Assembly (NCBI GenBank): GCA_034008185.1
Contig: CM067081.1
Location: forward strand, 12,213,821 to 12,277,820
Source: Gorsachius magnificus
Lineage: Eukaryota; Chordata; Aves; Pelecaniformes; Ardeidae
Direction: 5' to 3'
DNA length: 64,000 nt
Part shown: positions 12,671-26,700 of the stretch, one piece after another
How positions within the stretch are numbered: the first letter of the stretch is position 1
Layout of the letters: each line of letters begins with the position of its first letter
Notes under the pieces: model-generated
What the model was told of the DNA's origin: nothing
What the model saw: the letters and a program-made list of their open reading frames with translations, nothing else
The model's database searches: none
Translations under genes and position numbers: made by a program

Positions 12671-14788
12671 TGTGGTAGCACTGTCCAGGCTTCACTGCTG
12701 ACAATGAACATGAGCTTTTAAAGCCACCTGGCAAGTTTGGATGCACCTAGTCATGACTGCAAACTTCAACAAGTCTTACACTTTTTTTCCAAGAAGGTAT
12801 TTTTAAGTTTTATGGTCAAATTTCCTGCTTCTAGGGGTGAAGCTGTGCTCCAAGGACGTGCACAAATACTCCTCATCTTAGCACAACTGGCATTTTCCTC
12901 CCCATTTTGTATAAAGGGGTTTGCATGCTCCATTAGAGGACAGCGCAACCAACCATGTGAGTCTGCAAATAACTGCATTCAAACAACTCATTCCCATGCT
13001 ACAGTGCAGAAATATGATCAGCTTTTGACTGAAAAAACATAAATGTCTCTCTGAAAAATAGACCCCAAGTGCTTTAAATATATTCATATTTTCATAACTG
13101 CATACATGCCTTCAGAGTGGCTAAAGGTTATCTTACAGTTTGGCTGACTCAAGGAATTCAGTGGCATGTCTAAGGCCTTTGAAGAAGTCACTGAAATGAT
13201 GGGGCTTCTGAAGTTTGCCAGTCATGGACTTTAGCATCAAGGGCTTGATCTGGAGTGATGATGGGGAATTACGCAGTTCCTGCGTATTACTGTTGCTGTA
13301 ACACTAAGACTGATGCAATGTGTTGCCTTGCAGATTATATCTCTTATTTGCTACTAAACTGCACATAATTACTACCTTTATCAATTTAATGTTTATCTTT
13401 ACCAGTTAATTGATTGTCCATGTGATCTATTCTAGAACAGCCTTACAGACCTGTATGGAAATTAGTGTGTCTCTTGTGCAGTCTCATGAGGGCAAAACTG
13501 GTGCTGAGATTCTCCTCCTTTTAGTTAAACTGGACATTGTTAAACTTTTGCTCCAAAGCCTACTGTCTATATTGACCCAAATGCCCCTCCAGGGCTGCCA
13601 CATCTCTCAGGTGCTACTGAAGAATGGATGTAGAAGGGCACTGGTCTTTGTCAAACATAGTAGCAAGGTACCAATGGGCACAAGGGATTTTGGCTCCAGG
13701 GTGGCTGAGGAAGGCTGGAAACCATGTGCTTCAATTGCCTCTGCGGTGTTGCAAATGCCGCTCGATATATTTGCCGCTCATCCTAATTTAAATCTGGGAG
13801 TGCCTGGGTAGCAAGTTAAAAGGAACAGACACGTGAGCTCAAGGTGGGATTTGGAGGGGACAGGAGGTTATTTACATCCAGCCAGAGCCTGCTTCGTGCA
13901 GCTGATAATTGTATACATTAACAACAGTTCAGTCTCCCATATACACAAGAGGGCAAGTGGTGAACTTTGATCTGGGGACCTTTGTGTTTTATGACCAAGT
14001 ACAGCAGTCAGGACTGGACAGATTAGTGCTTTTGCCAGTACCTGAGACTGAGCAGTAATATTTAGAGAGATGAAAATTTGGAGTCTCAGCTCTAAGTGAT
14101 CTAGTCTTTTTCCACCCTGGCTTCTTTATAAAAAATCATTTTGCCTCATGAAACTCCTGAACATTTTGGGATTTCTTTGTCATCCCCTCATAAATACATC
14201 ACAGTGTATATACTATCCTTATTGTATATGAATCGGCAGCTCGGAACTTGTCCTGGCATTCCCTGTAGATCATTCACATTCCAGAAATATTTGTCTGAAA
14301 GGCAATGAATGAAAGATGATTCATTAATATTCCAGGGGGATATCAGACTACTGCAAGCATCTTGTACAATGAAAATAAACAGTGAAAAGGCAGCAGCAGT
14401 GACAAATGAAACTTGACAAAGGTTTTCTTCTATTTTGTAAAATGACATTTTTACTACTGTTGACCAACTAAAACCACCTCTACTTCTCACATCTCCCACT
14501 TACAGATGCTGGGAGGGTCATTGCACTATATCAAAAAGGATTCTTGAATAGGAACACAACCATGCAACTGAGTATGTCAGTACCTCACACTGCTCTGATG
14601 TTTACAAATATCTGAGGACTGGGTTATCCCTGACTACCATGTGAGGGAGAGAGAGACAGCGTGCAAATGCTTCTGTACTGCCTCAGCTCCCCGGAGGAGT
14701 TCATTCAGGGGCTGTGCAGATCTCTCATGTACCATTCCCAGATCCTGAAAAATAAAAGTGGTAAGAACATGAAGCACTCTGATACCTT
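12671..14788. other. Intergenic / 3' flank of the L6 gene
   Basis: The part next to 14788 must contain the 3' UTR of the minus-strand L6 gene. I did not find a convincing AATAAA on that strand. No other gene recognised. Confidence 0.45.
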
Positions 14789-17700
14789 TTACTGCATACC
14801 GACCTTTCTTTTCCTCATACATGTGCCACATATGAAGCTGGTAAGACCATTAATGATTTGAATAAAACAAAGAATAGCTTCAATCACGCCGACGGCCAGG
14901 AGAATAGAGAAAAGGACAATATTCCAAAGGATGATGTTTTCAGGTTCTTTGCAAATGCTCCATGTTGTCTGGTTGAACAAGTAATTGTCTCTGCGATAGA
15001 GAAAAATAATTGGCAATGTATTAGAAAATAGAAATTTGAGAATGCTTTGTGTCCTGTATTGTATTTTCTGAACTTGATTGCACAAATTGAGTCTCAAATT
15101 CTACTCTAGTTGGTAAAAGCTGGTGATTCTCTTCAGAATTGCCTTTGCAAAGGTGCAATTGGTGGATAGGGAACAGAGCCACACCTGTACTTCATTGCAT
15201 GCACAGGAATCTCCCTTTTGTTTTATGGCAGTGCTAATAACTAAAGGGAAAGGTCCCTAATGACTTTAAAATGTGTCTCCATGTTCTCCGTTCCTGCTGT
15301 GCTATCTCAGGCCAGTCCATTCATCATCTCTAGCTCTGGCTTGAAGAGCATGGTTGCCAAGGTTAACTTTAAAGAGCTAGAAAAGATTTTTGCTTTGCTT
15401 TTCAGAAGTAGGTAGAGTAGACTCAATTCATGATGATTTAACAGATTAATGTGGCATACTTATTGACCATTTCCTTTTGACTCTGGTGGGAGTCATAGCC
15501 CAGCAGCCTTTTGAAAGTGTGGTGCAACTTGCACAAGGGGCTGCTGACAAGCACAACAAAAGAAACTCGGGCAGTTTGCCCAAAGATGATCCTTGATCAA
15601 AGAGAAAACTAACTGCAACATGCTGGCTCAGGGAAATGTGAATTTATTTTTCAACCAAGTGGACCATCAGTTCATTCTGAAAAAATTCAAATATGCTATA
15701 AAAAGACATGTAAGTCGTACTCACTCCAGAGTGTTGTTCCTGAAAGGGTAGAGGTATTCTCCATCACCCGTGTTGCACAGAGGGCCCCCAATCAGCCCCA
15801 GTGAGGAGATGACTACACAGTACGCTCCTCCTGCGAATCCCAGCACAGCCAGGACCACTGACAACAGCATCTGAAAGGGAAAAGACCTTCAACATCGCAT
15901 GAACAGAGGCACTGAGTAGCATGGAAAGCTTACACTGAATGGGAAGGAATCTTTTTCCATTTCTTACTATCTGCTGAAACGCATAATAATAGTATGCTGT
16001 TTGTGGGAATAAAAAATAGTTGACTTTTTCTGACTAGTGCAGCTATCCTAGATGTGAAAGAATTTCGGACTGTATTTGTTTTGCTTTTAAAAGTGCATAA
16101 GCCCAGAGTTTTAATTATTCAGAGTTTTATACTTGACCAATCAATTATGAAAAATCTGGTGGTCTTCTTTCAAAAAGCCAATATGAAGCCAGTACTGGCT
16201 TGATGTGGTCCACATCATGTGCCTTGGCATTTCCACCTCTTCACCAAGAGCACCTTCTCAACCCTTGTACCAACAGAAACTAGCAAGCAGGTATGAAAGC
16301 AACAGAAGATGCGTTAGCTGTTTTTGCTAATTGATGAGGAATGCAAAAGAGCCTTTCTTATTGCTACTTTCCTTCATTTTGCAACAGCATGACATATGGT
16401 TACCACTACTTATGTTGAGAAATCTAATTGTGCTGCGTGTGGCAACGAGCCGTGGTGACTTGGAATTATATGTAATGCACCTGCACATTTTACATTTGCC
16501 GCTCCCGCAGAACCACTACCTTTGTTCACTTTTGGGGTGTTTTTCTGTTAATGGGTGGAATGTATCTGGTTGCTGTTTGTGTACAGAAACAAGACTCTCA
16601 GGCGGATGCTACTGGTGTTGTGTCTGGGACAGGCTTCCCACTAGTCTTGTCAAGAGTCCCTGCCTGTGGTTGTTCACAATTCTGCTGAGAAGGAGAAGAG
16701 AAAAGGAAACTCAGGAGCAGACTGGCAGAGCTGGGGCAGACCTGGACTAGGGGCAGGGCAGCCGGGCTGCCTCAGAGTCAGGGCAGAGGCACGGCTGGGC
16801 AAGCACATGGGAAACATTCTCGTCCAAGACTTGGGTTTGAAGCCAGATACCTCTGGCAACATCTCACCGTTGCCAGAAAATACCAGTGAAATCTAACAGC
16901 CCACAAAGAAGGCAGAAGCTTTCTCCTGATGCCAGCTACTCCATGGAGCACTGCATTACAGAGTCAAATGGAAATATCCACTATCCCCATTGCAGATTTG
17001 TGACATAGGCTTGAAAACTATTTGCTATCCAAACGTGTTCGAGCTGGTGAACGCAGTTTCCAACTTGCCAGCCGATGACATTACTGCTTTCTGTACAACC
17101 TTGCATGCTGCCAGTGTGTGAACTGACTCATCTTGTGGGTCCTTTTTCCTCTAAAGCAATCCTTGAGTTAGATGTTGCTGGGATTTCTCATGAGATTTAT
17201 TTCATCATAACCAATTAATAACTGTCTTTTTTTTGCAAAGCTGGACACTCTTTTTGTCTTTATCTGCATGTTGGCTGAGGTGCCTTTTAGCAGAGCTTCA
17301 TCGTCATCAAAATGTAGGTAATTTAGTACATTGCCCCAGACCAAAGCAGTGCTGGGTTGTAGCTGATGCACCTTCTCTCCTAATAAGCTCGCCAGCCATG
17401 CTGCGGTGAAGGTGAGCGACTGACACTCGGTCTGAAACTCCTGCCTATACTGAACCGCTTCTTCCCACCTATTTTCTTATTTAATTCCACTGTGTATTCT
17501 GCATCTGGGTGGAAGGATCTCAATTATGCTAACGATTAGTTTTAGCACAGCATAGCAATATGGGCATCCCACAGACGATTATGATAGAAGTTGTCAAATG
17601 GTCTTTTGCTACTACTGTGTTTTATGATAGTGCCTAGCACTACTCATCAGTGCTACCTTTGATGACTATTCTTTCTCACATGATTTTCTCATTTGAAATC

Positions 17701-20700
17701 TGTTGGCTGTCTGGCTAGCTTCATCCCATCTATGTCCTCTACTGCGCACACATTTATATAGACAAAGACTACTTGTCACTTAAAGGGGAGTCTGAAGTTG
17801 CTGCAGGTGTTAAATTGGCTCTCCTGGGCATTTTCTAGACACACGGTGGCATTTTCTTGTTATGTCTGCTCTTCTGGAGACTTTTCTGGAGGTTTGTCCC
17901 ATATTCTATGTAAATCCAGCATTTTTTTTAACTGTTGCATCATCTCAACCTTTCAGCATTTTTCCTTTTTTTTAAAAAATTTCTTTTTAATTTTCTTCTT
18001 CTCCTTCCCACAATTGGATTGTCTCTGGTGAGCTGATGAAGACTTTTAGCATTTATTCTTTGAGCATTTGCATCAGCTGCTTTGGTGAAGTTACCAAGTT
18101 CCTCCTGTCCCAGCTTGTGCTGCTTTTTCTTGCCCTGGTTCTTGTTTCATGCACATTTCTTTCTTCTCTGTTTCTTTGTCTGGAGGTGAGTTTTTTTGTG
18201 GAATTAATATCCTGTCTGGTTTCCAGATATCTTTGCTTATCTAGTTTTGTTGGTCTGGAAAGCTGCTATGGCTATTCTTGTTCTACTAGTAACTTTTAAG
18301 GAAGGCTTAAAGACAAATACTGGAGTACATTTGCTGATGCAAGGACAGAAGCTGTACTTTGGGGGGCCTTTTTTCCTCATGTGCCAGTGCAGTGGGTGCT
18401 TTCAGATGCTTACATGCTAAGTTGCAAGACACGGAAGCTTTCTAAATCTGTTACTTTCCAAGATCATTACTCCATAATGCAAGGACAAAAAGCCATTTAG
18501 GTATGTTTGCAGGCAACAATTTAAAATGGATTAATGAAAAAACTTACTCAATGCAGCACATAATCACTGTGAACTGGAGAACTCAATAAGGTGAATAAAA
18601 GGATGAGAAATTTAGTAATTATTATTACTGTTGTTGATACTTCAGCAGTGTGTAAAGGCTGTGATGAAGTCTGAAACTAATAAACCAAGGATTGCACAAA
18701 ATATAATAGGATAAAGTCCTTACCCTGAGGAAAATGGTTATGCTCTCACTGAATAATAATTCTGATCAGTATTAGTTCTTTAGCCTTTTTTTTGTCCCTA
18801 TGAAAAGCAATGCTGAGTATTCAGTGTAAATTACAATTTTATACCTAAGGTCCCCAAAGCAGAAAGGTGGACAAACTAACCTTTGGATTACAGATGCTCC
18901 TGAGTAACTCCAGTGTGGGCTATTTCTCTGCATGTAGGTAGAAGTCAGTGGACAAGCCACCCACTGAGCTGGGGACCCCATATCAGGTCCACCCAGACTC
19001 ACCTCACAAGGAGCTCTGGCACCTTGGGAAGTCGCTGCCATCATCATCTGGCCTGCATTGCTTATGAGAGGGGGCAATGTGATCTGGAACTCATAAAGGT
19101 CTGCAATGAGAACTCACTGTTTAAGAGTGAGGCTCGCTATCTTGTGCGCAGGAAGGACCCTGAGCTCTGGGCAAATGTTCTGGAAGAAAACAACCCATTC
19201 AGGCAGCAGCTTATTGACCAGGTTGTCCAAACAGCTTTATCAGAGACACAGGATCCAGAAGAGGTTACTGTAACTGTGAAAGCTTTCATGACTGCTGACT
19301 TGCCTAATGAATTGATTGAGTTATTGGAAAAAATTGTCTCGGATAATTCTGTATTCACTGAACACAGGAATCTCCAGAATCTGCTGATCCTGACTGCCAT
19401 TAAGGCTGACCGCACTCGTGTGATGGAATACATCAATCGGCTGGATAACTATGATGCCCCAGATATTGCAAACATTGCCATCAGTAATGAAAAAAGTAAT
19501 TTTAAAAGTTTTTTTTTTTTCTTTAAAACCAAACCAAACCAAAACAAAAAACCCTGGAGCCCTCAGCACAAGAAGGACATGGAACTGTTGGAGCGGGTCC
19601 AGAGGAGGGCTACTAAAATGATCCGAGGGCTGGAGCACCTCTCCTATGAGGACAGGCTGAGAGAGTTGGGCTTGTTCAGCCTGGAGAAAACAAGGCTGCA
19701 GGCAGACCTGATTGCGGCCTTTCAGTACCTAAAGGGGGCCTACAGGAAAGATGGGGAAAATCTTTTTAGTAGAGACAGCTGTGACAGGACAAGGGGTAAT
19801 GGTTTTAAACTAAAACAGGGTAGGTTTAGACTGGATCTAAGGAAGAAATTCTTTACAATGAGGGTGGTGAAACACTGGAACAGGTTGCCCAGAGAGGTGG
19901 TGGAGGCTCCATCCCTGGGAACATTCAAGACCAGGTTGGACGGGGCTGTGAGCAACCTGATCTAGTTAGCAGTGTCCCTGCTGACTGCAGGGGGGTTGGA
20001 CTAGATGACCTCTCGGGGTCCCTTCCAACCCAAAACATTCTATGATTCTATGATTCTATGTTTGAACCAGTCCCAGGGCTCCTCTGCTCTCCAGCACCTC
20101 ATGATTTACACCATAGCCCACCCTGGGTATATAGCCCGTAGGGTCAGGGCATCTGAGCAACCCTGCTGTGGGTGTCTGCATTTCCTCCCACTATCCCCCC
20201 AAAAAAGTTTCCTTGAGGTTTCTTCTTCTGAAGAAGAATGTCATTAGCTTTCAGATCTCCCTGCAGTACTCACCAATTTTGTATGCTTGGAAATCCCTCT
20301 CCTCCAGGAGCTGTGCAGGGGAAATGAGTGTTTCTAATGCCATTCATAGCCACTCGCTCTTTGCTCATGTCCCCATCTCATCTCTACATTGAGCCACATT
20401 CTTTTTAAACCATAGTGTGACTTGTAGAGCTTCACCTCTTTCCACTTTAAAGAGGTGGGCAATTCCCACAGTCCCAGAAGACAGCATTTTCAACGACATA
20501 CTGTTCTCACCGAGCCTGTTCTCTAGTTTGGTTTGAGTAGCTTCATCGCCTGGCCATCAGCTAGCTCTCTTTATACAAATATCATAGTGCATAATCAAAC
20601 TATTTTCTCAACAATGTTTATTATATTCCTCTGTAACAGCAAATAAGGAAGAGGAGAACAGGTTTTAGGTAACCGATCAGTGACCAGAAGGTGCAGACAG

Positions 20701-23700
20701 GCTACCTGGCATCCATGTGCCGCTGCTAGGAATGGCTCAGACAGCAGAAAGGTGGTGGAGGGGGGCGGAGGGCAGAGGAGTGTGGGGGGGTCTGTGGATG
20801 CGGGCTGCCAGACAGCACTGTGATACTGCCTGCATCGGTGGGCTGGGGGAGTGAACCCAGCCAGGCTGGGGAAGGTTGATTCTTGGCTCTGTAATATTTA
20901 GCGCTGGGATGAAGGATGGAGAAGGGAGCCTTCAGGTGTTGTGTGAACTGAGCCCAGTTCAGCTGACTTTCCCCTCGTGACTTACCGTGTTCAGCAGAGC
21001 ATGGGAACACCTGCAGTACGGCTGGTTTTCACCACCGCTTTCTACATCGCTCAAAACCAGGAGAAGCAGCTGGCTCAGGCACTGGGTTCAGGGTGCCTCG
21101 ACTCACATCCCAGCTCTGCAGCTGGCCTACTTGGCCATCATTAGCATCCTCTCTGTGCATGCGACATTTGGTAAAACCAATGTAATGACATGTCCCTTGG
21201 GATGTACTTGCTGACATCCTAATGAAGAATGTTATTTTGGTATTATAAATAATGAACTAACTTAAGTAAAACGTCTTGAAGAGGTAAAGGTCTTCTCATG
21301 GATCAAACTAAATATTAATTGAAGAGTACAGAAGAGACATGCTTTATTGTATGGAATCTCTCATTCCAGGCTGCTTCTGGGAAGGATGCAGACTAAAAAA
21401 AACCCATTTCTAAGTCAGTTTATTCTTGCTAATAATGATAGCCACATAGAAGTCTGTGCCCAGGGATTGAGGATTAATGGAGATGCCTGTGTAACATGTT
21501 GCTTTATAATAGTCTTAATTATCAAGGGAAAAAGTCTCTCTGGCCTTTCTCTAGATGACAGAGTGCCCAAATTGCATTTGTACCTTTCTTGTGCATAACA
21601 CTTGGGCAAATGCATGCTACGGGTCAAAGCCTTCCATGAGGAGGACCAGCCCTCAGGAAGCAGCGCTGGCTCCTTAGTGCCAGCAGCAGCTCAGGGTTTT
21701 AGCATGGGCCCACAAAGTAGGGGACCTATCTGCCCTAGGGATGAACCTGTGGAAAAGCGAATTGCCATGGAAGGGCATGGAGGAAACAGGATGAGGTGAA
21801 AGCAAAAGGAAGAGGCAGCTGTCTCAATCTTTAGGATCACTTTGAGAAAGAAGAAGCTGGAGCTCTGCTTTACTTCCTGTGGGGTGAAGTGGCATTGTCC
21901 CCCTCTGCCCTCAGTGATGTGGCTAAATGCTCCAGTACCTGCCCTGGCTGAGCATGATCTCCCTTGTATCAGTGGCTGCAATATCGTGACATTCTTGTTG
22001 GATAACTGAGCTCTCAGCCCCAGCCCAGGGACGCGGTAGATCAAGCTCTTCTTCTGCATTTCCCTGACATGGCTGTTGATGGTGGTGTGATGGTTTGTCA
22101 TTGTACGTTTCCACCTGCTGAGCAGCCATTTAAGAGCTATTGTGCAAACCCTGTAGTGCCATTTCAACACATAAATATCCACTTACCCCACATCTGTTAG
22201 CGCAACATCCTGCTCCGCCTGCTCCCAGCATCATGAATGCCGGCAAAATAACCTGCGAGAAAAGCACAAGCTGAATTGGTGTGCAGTACTTCTGCTGGGA
22301 TGGGTTTTAAAGCCTAGGAGCTGGGGCATCACGTTCCTCAAATGCAAACTACCTCCTGCCTCTTCTCTGGGGGTTACACTTGCTTAGATGTTGGTGCTTG
22401 CTGAAGAGTAACTCGGGAAGAAGTGTGGGATTACAGCTAGAGCTGGCTGGCAAGACTCTGGTACAGTAATTCTGGCTGCTGAAGCTATGTTGCTTCTTTT
22501 CAGCAGGGTTTTGCTGATTTTTTTCAGGAACAAACATCAGTTTTGAGAAAATGGAATTTCTGCTCAGAAAAGATGCATCACTACAGTAAGAATTATGTCA
22601 GTTTTACTATTCTGAGCATGGTCCTCTGAATTATAATTGGGAAATCAGTTTTAAACTTCCTGACACACATCTGACTTTGGTTCTTTGTGCTAAGTTTTGG
22701 AAAACCTACTAAATTGACTTAGCTCAGAAGGGAACTCCCAGTCCACCTCAGCTTTCTCCATGGTAATTATCAGGTGGAGCTGGACTGATATGATGGAGTC
22801 AGCAGCGACCTGTGTCTCAGGATATAATGCCACCTTACAGAAGCACTCTGGAGATAGGAAAAGCTGCATTTAGTTTGGTAGCTAGAGGGCAAGAAAGCTT
22901 TTGCGGTCTAGCTGGGCAGCCAGAGCACTGCTGCCGCTTTGCCTCTGCCCACCACTGCTTGTGTAGGCATCTCAAAGAGCAAGACAAGAAAACAAATATT
23001 TGAGAGAGTAGGAAATGGTCCCTACAAAGTTAATGAAAGAAGGACACACACAGCTCCAAACACAAAACAAAAAAGGTAAAAGCTGTAAAAGCAGCCTGAC
23101 TAGATGTTGGAGAGTTGTCCCATGTAGAGCTGGAAGAGCAGAACGTCCATGTGTGGTGGGTTGGCCCTGGCTGAACACCAGGAGCCCACCAAAGCTGCTC
23201 TATCACTCCCCTCCTCAGCTGGACAGGGGAGAGAAAATATAATTAAAGGCTTGTGGGTCGAGATAAGGACAGGGAGAGATCACTCAGCAATTACTGTCAC
23301 AGGCAAAACAGACTCGACTTGGGGAAAAATTAATTTAATTTATTACCAATCAGATCAGAGCAAGATGATGAGAAAATAAAACCTAATCTCAAAACACCTT
23401 CCTCCCACCCTTCACTTCTCCCCAGGCTCAACTTCACCCCCAATTTCTGTCCTTCCTCCCCCTCCGAGCGGCGCAGGGGGACAGGGAATGGGGGTTGGGG
23501 TCAGTTCATCCCACGCTGTCTCTGCTGCTCCTTCTCCTCAGGGCAGGACTCCTCACACTCCTCCCCTGCTCCAGCCTGGGGTCCCTCCCACGGCAGACAG
23601 TCCTCCACCAACTGCTCCAGCCTGGGTCCTTCCCACGGGCTTTTTCCCAACTCCAGCGTGGGTCCCCGCGGGGTCACCAGCCCGGCCAGCAAACCTGCCC

Positions 23701-26700
23701 CAGCCTGGGCTCCTCTCCCCACGGGGCCACAGGTCCTGCCAGGAGCCTGCTCCAGCGTGGGCTTCCACGGGGGCACAGCCTCCTTCGGGCACATCCCCCT
23801 GCTCCAGCGTGGGGTCCTCCCCGGGCTGCAGGTGGGGATCTGCTCTGGCGCCTGGAGCCCCTCCTGCCCTCCTGCTGCACTGGCCTGGGGGGCTGCAGGG
23901 CTGATCCTCCCGCATCCTCTCACTCCTCTCTCCGGCTGCAATTGCACAGGTTTTTTTCCCCCCTTCTTAACTATGTTATCCCAGAGATGCTACCACTGTT
24001 GCTGATGGGCTTGGCCTTGGCCAGGGGTGGGTCCACCTTGGAGCTGGCTGGCATTGGCTCTGTCGGACATGGGGGCAGCTTCTGGCATCTTCTCACAGAA
24101 GCCACCCCTGTAGCCCCCCCATCACCAAAACCTGGCCATGCAAACCCAATACACCATGGTGAGTGAAGTCTGGGGAATTTATGTGCATAGCGTTAATATC
24201 TCTGTTAGACTGTGTAGGACGGTGTTTTGAAACCTGCTTAGATTTGCAGGCCCCTCAATATTTTTCAAAGGATTTTCCCTCTGTTACCTTTTATGCACAC
24301 CCCAGTGGTGGCTGGACCACAGCTGGAGGCCTGCAGATGTAGAGCACTGAGATTAAAAATACACTCCTCTTCCTGGAAAGAAGTCAGTCCTTAAATAACC
24401 ACAGGTGGTCCCCAAGGCAGCTTCAGCCCCAGTGTGCCGCTGTCTGGCACTCAAGAGAGCTGATACCTCTGCCCATCAGAACTACACTCCCTTTCCTCCA
24501 GGGCTGTCTTTCTTCTTTGGAGGTTTCCCATCTAAGCTATGAACACCTTTGTGTTGTTTATTAGCCTGGCTCAGGATGAAGGGTTTGCTTGGCAGCTTTC
24601 TTTTTTTTGCAGCACCTGATTATAAACACCTGCCTTTTGACATGGGAATGAGAATTTGCTAGATTTGGCTGTTGTCAGTAAAATGAGTGCTGTGCGTGAG
24701 CCATGGCTTGGTCAGGCATTTCCCAGTGTTGCACATAGGCTTTCCATCAGGAAAGACGTCATTATGACACATGGAGCCAGTCTTCCTCTCTTTACACCCC
24801 AATCTTTTGAAATAAGGAAATGGAGAGGTTTTCGCGTCATAAGCATTTCCATTAGGGAAGCAGGAGAAGAGAAGGAAAGGGTGGGGCTGGCTGGCAGCCA
24901 GGGAGTGTGCTGATGATCCAGGTATCAGTCTGTGGATGAAATTCCCAGACGGAGGCGGGTTTTCTGGCTCACAGAGCCAGGCCAGGCTGTTACGAAGTTT
25001 CAGAGGCTCCAGAGGTTGTGTCCTGGTTACAGGGAGATTCTCCAAGCCCTGGCAACATGTTGGCATGACTTTCCTGAGTTTCCTTTGGGGATAAGCTGAG
25101 TGCATGGGGGGAACAGAGTGCGGGATATGGCCCAGACTTCAGTCACGGGCCACTCTTGCCCCTTGTTTAGCTCCCTATGAGGCCCAGAAGGCAGTCTTCA
25201 TTTTTCCATGCTTCCAGCACCTGTAAAATGCAGCTGATGATAATACTTTCTTTCCCCTTCTCTTCACCTGTGGGCATCTGTCATGCTGCTTTCTGGAAAA
25301 CATATGCTCTCAACAGCCTTGTTTGTGGATCAATAACTGCTCCTAATGCTGTGTTTTGAAGGTCAATGTAAATTTTTCCTCCCCTCACTTGCTGTTCTCA
25401 TTTTTGATGTACGCGGTGCTGGCCACTGGCAAGCCTCTGGAAGCCTTAAAAGAAGGCACATTTTCAATGAGCCTGTGACGCTCTTATTCCTAACATCTGC
25501 CTTCCTTTCATTGAACGCCAATGGCTCCTGGGCTTGCAGTGATACGAATTTTCCACAGGTCTCTGATGTACTTCCACTTCTTCCTTTAGGCTTCCTTCTA
25601 CAGACTCATGCTTACGTTCAAGCTCCGCATGAGTAATAGGCCCAAGTGGTAGCTGGAAGAAGAAGCAGGCAAGCTGCTGGTGGAGAACAATTTACTGAAT
25701 GATCCTATACCATGTTTCTGCTTTGGGGAATATGAGTCTGAACCACATCCATTGTAGCTTTTCCATAGACTTAAGTGGTGGCTGCATCATAGCCTGACTG
25801 TGAATGAGATTTGGTTTTCTCTAAGTTAATTATCCTTAAACATTCACGTTTTTGTCATGCAGGTAGCCAGCCTGTGCCAGTTTACCATCTGCCTAGGCTG
25901 CGTAACAGCCAGTACGTGTCATATGGATGTTACTCGCTCGGCTTTTTATCTGTACTTGGGTGGGTAATTGGAGGAGTGTAAAAGGAACAGCCTTTCTAAT
26001 GAACTGGAAAGATCAGTATTCCCAAACATGTTCCCTTCTAGTTATGGGTATTCACATAAAAGCTATCTTTCCTGAGTGGTGGAATGGAGGACTGGTTACA
26101 GAAGAGCACATACAAACCAGATCAAACACAAAAGGAGGTAGGTGGGTGGGTGGGAACACAGAGGGCATTCGGGATTTAAGCCATTTGCAGCTCCACTTTC
26201 ATTGAGTGTTGGCTGGGTCTCTAACGGACACCTACTGCAACGTGTTTCAATTTTGCCCTTGATGTTTTTTGTGAATTATGTGATCATAAAATCAGTTAGA
26301 GGAGTAACAAGGGGGTGCAGCCAATAGTGAAAACTCACCCCCTCCAGCTGAGCTTAGGACCTCAGCTTTGCTTCGACTCATGGAGACATGAACACGCATG
26401 TCACCCCTCTCAGTCCTCTTGCTTCCTCCTGACTTGGAGTCCTGACCTTATTTCAGGAATACCTTATTCCTTATTTCAGGAATACCTTGTATTCCTGTGA
26501 TCAGGGGCTTTTTCAGTCCTGAATGTACTTTCTTAGTCCTGAACCCTAACTTGCCGGTTAAGCTGCTCACATGTTTATGCAAAAGATATTTCTATGTCTT
26601 TTTTTTTCATTAACAGAGGTTTTCTTAGCCCTGAATTTAAAACAAAACAAAACAAAACAAAACACCTCATAAGAAACAGAAGTGACACTTCTCTCTTACC

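Noticed and set aside
14188..14499. Minus-strand 103-codon ORF downstream of the L6 stop codon
   Set aside because: No homology recognised. It begins about 290 bp beyond the stop codon of the L6 gene and probably lies in 3' UTR or flank.
18913..19965. 350-codon open frame joining clathrin and CR1 protein sequence
   Set aside because: It begins at a GTG in unrelated DNA and reads by chance through the linker into the CR1 ORF2 end. No gene structure, start codon or splice sites support a fusion protein.
23488..24166. Overlapping proline/glycine-rich ORFs of 115-223 codons in several frames
   Set aside because: They come from the GC-rich minisatellite of the solo LTR. The same artefacts recur at 43703-44065 in the sister LTR.
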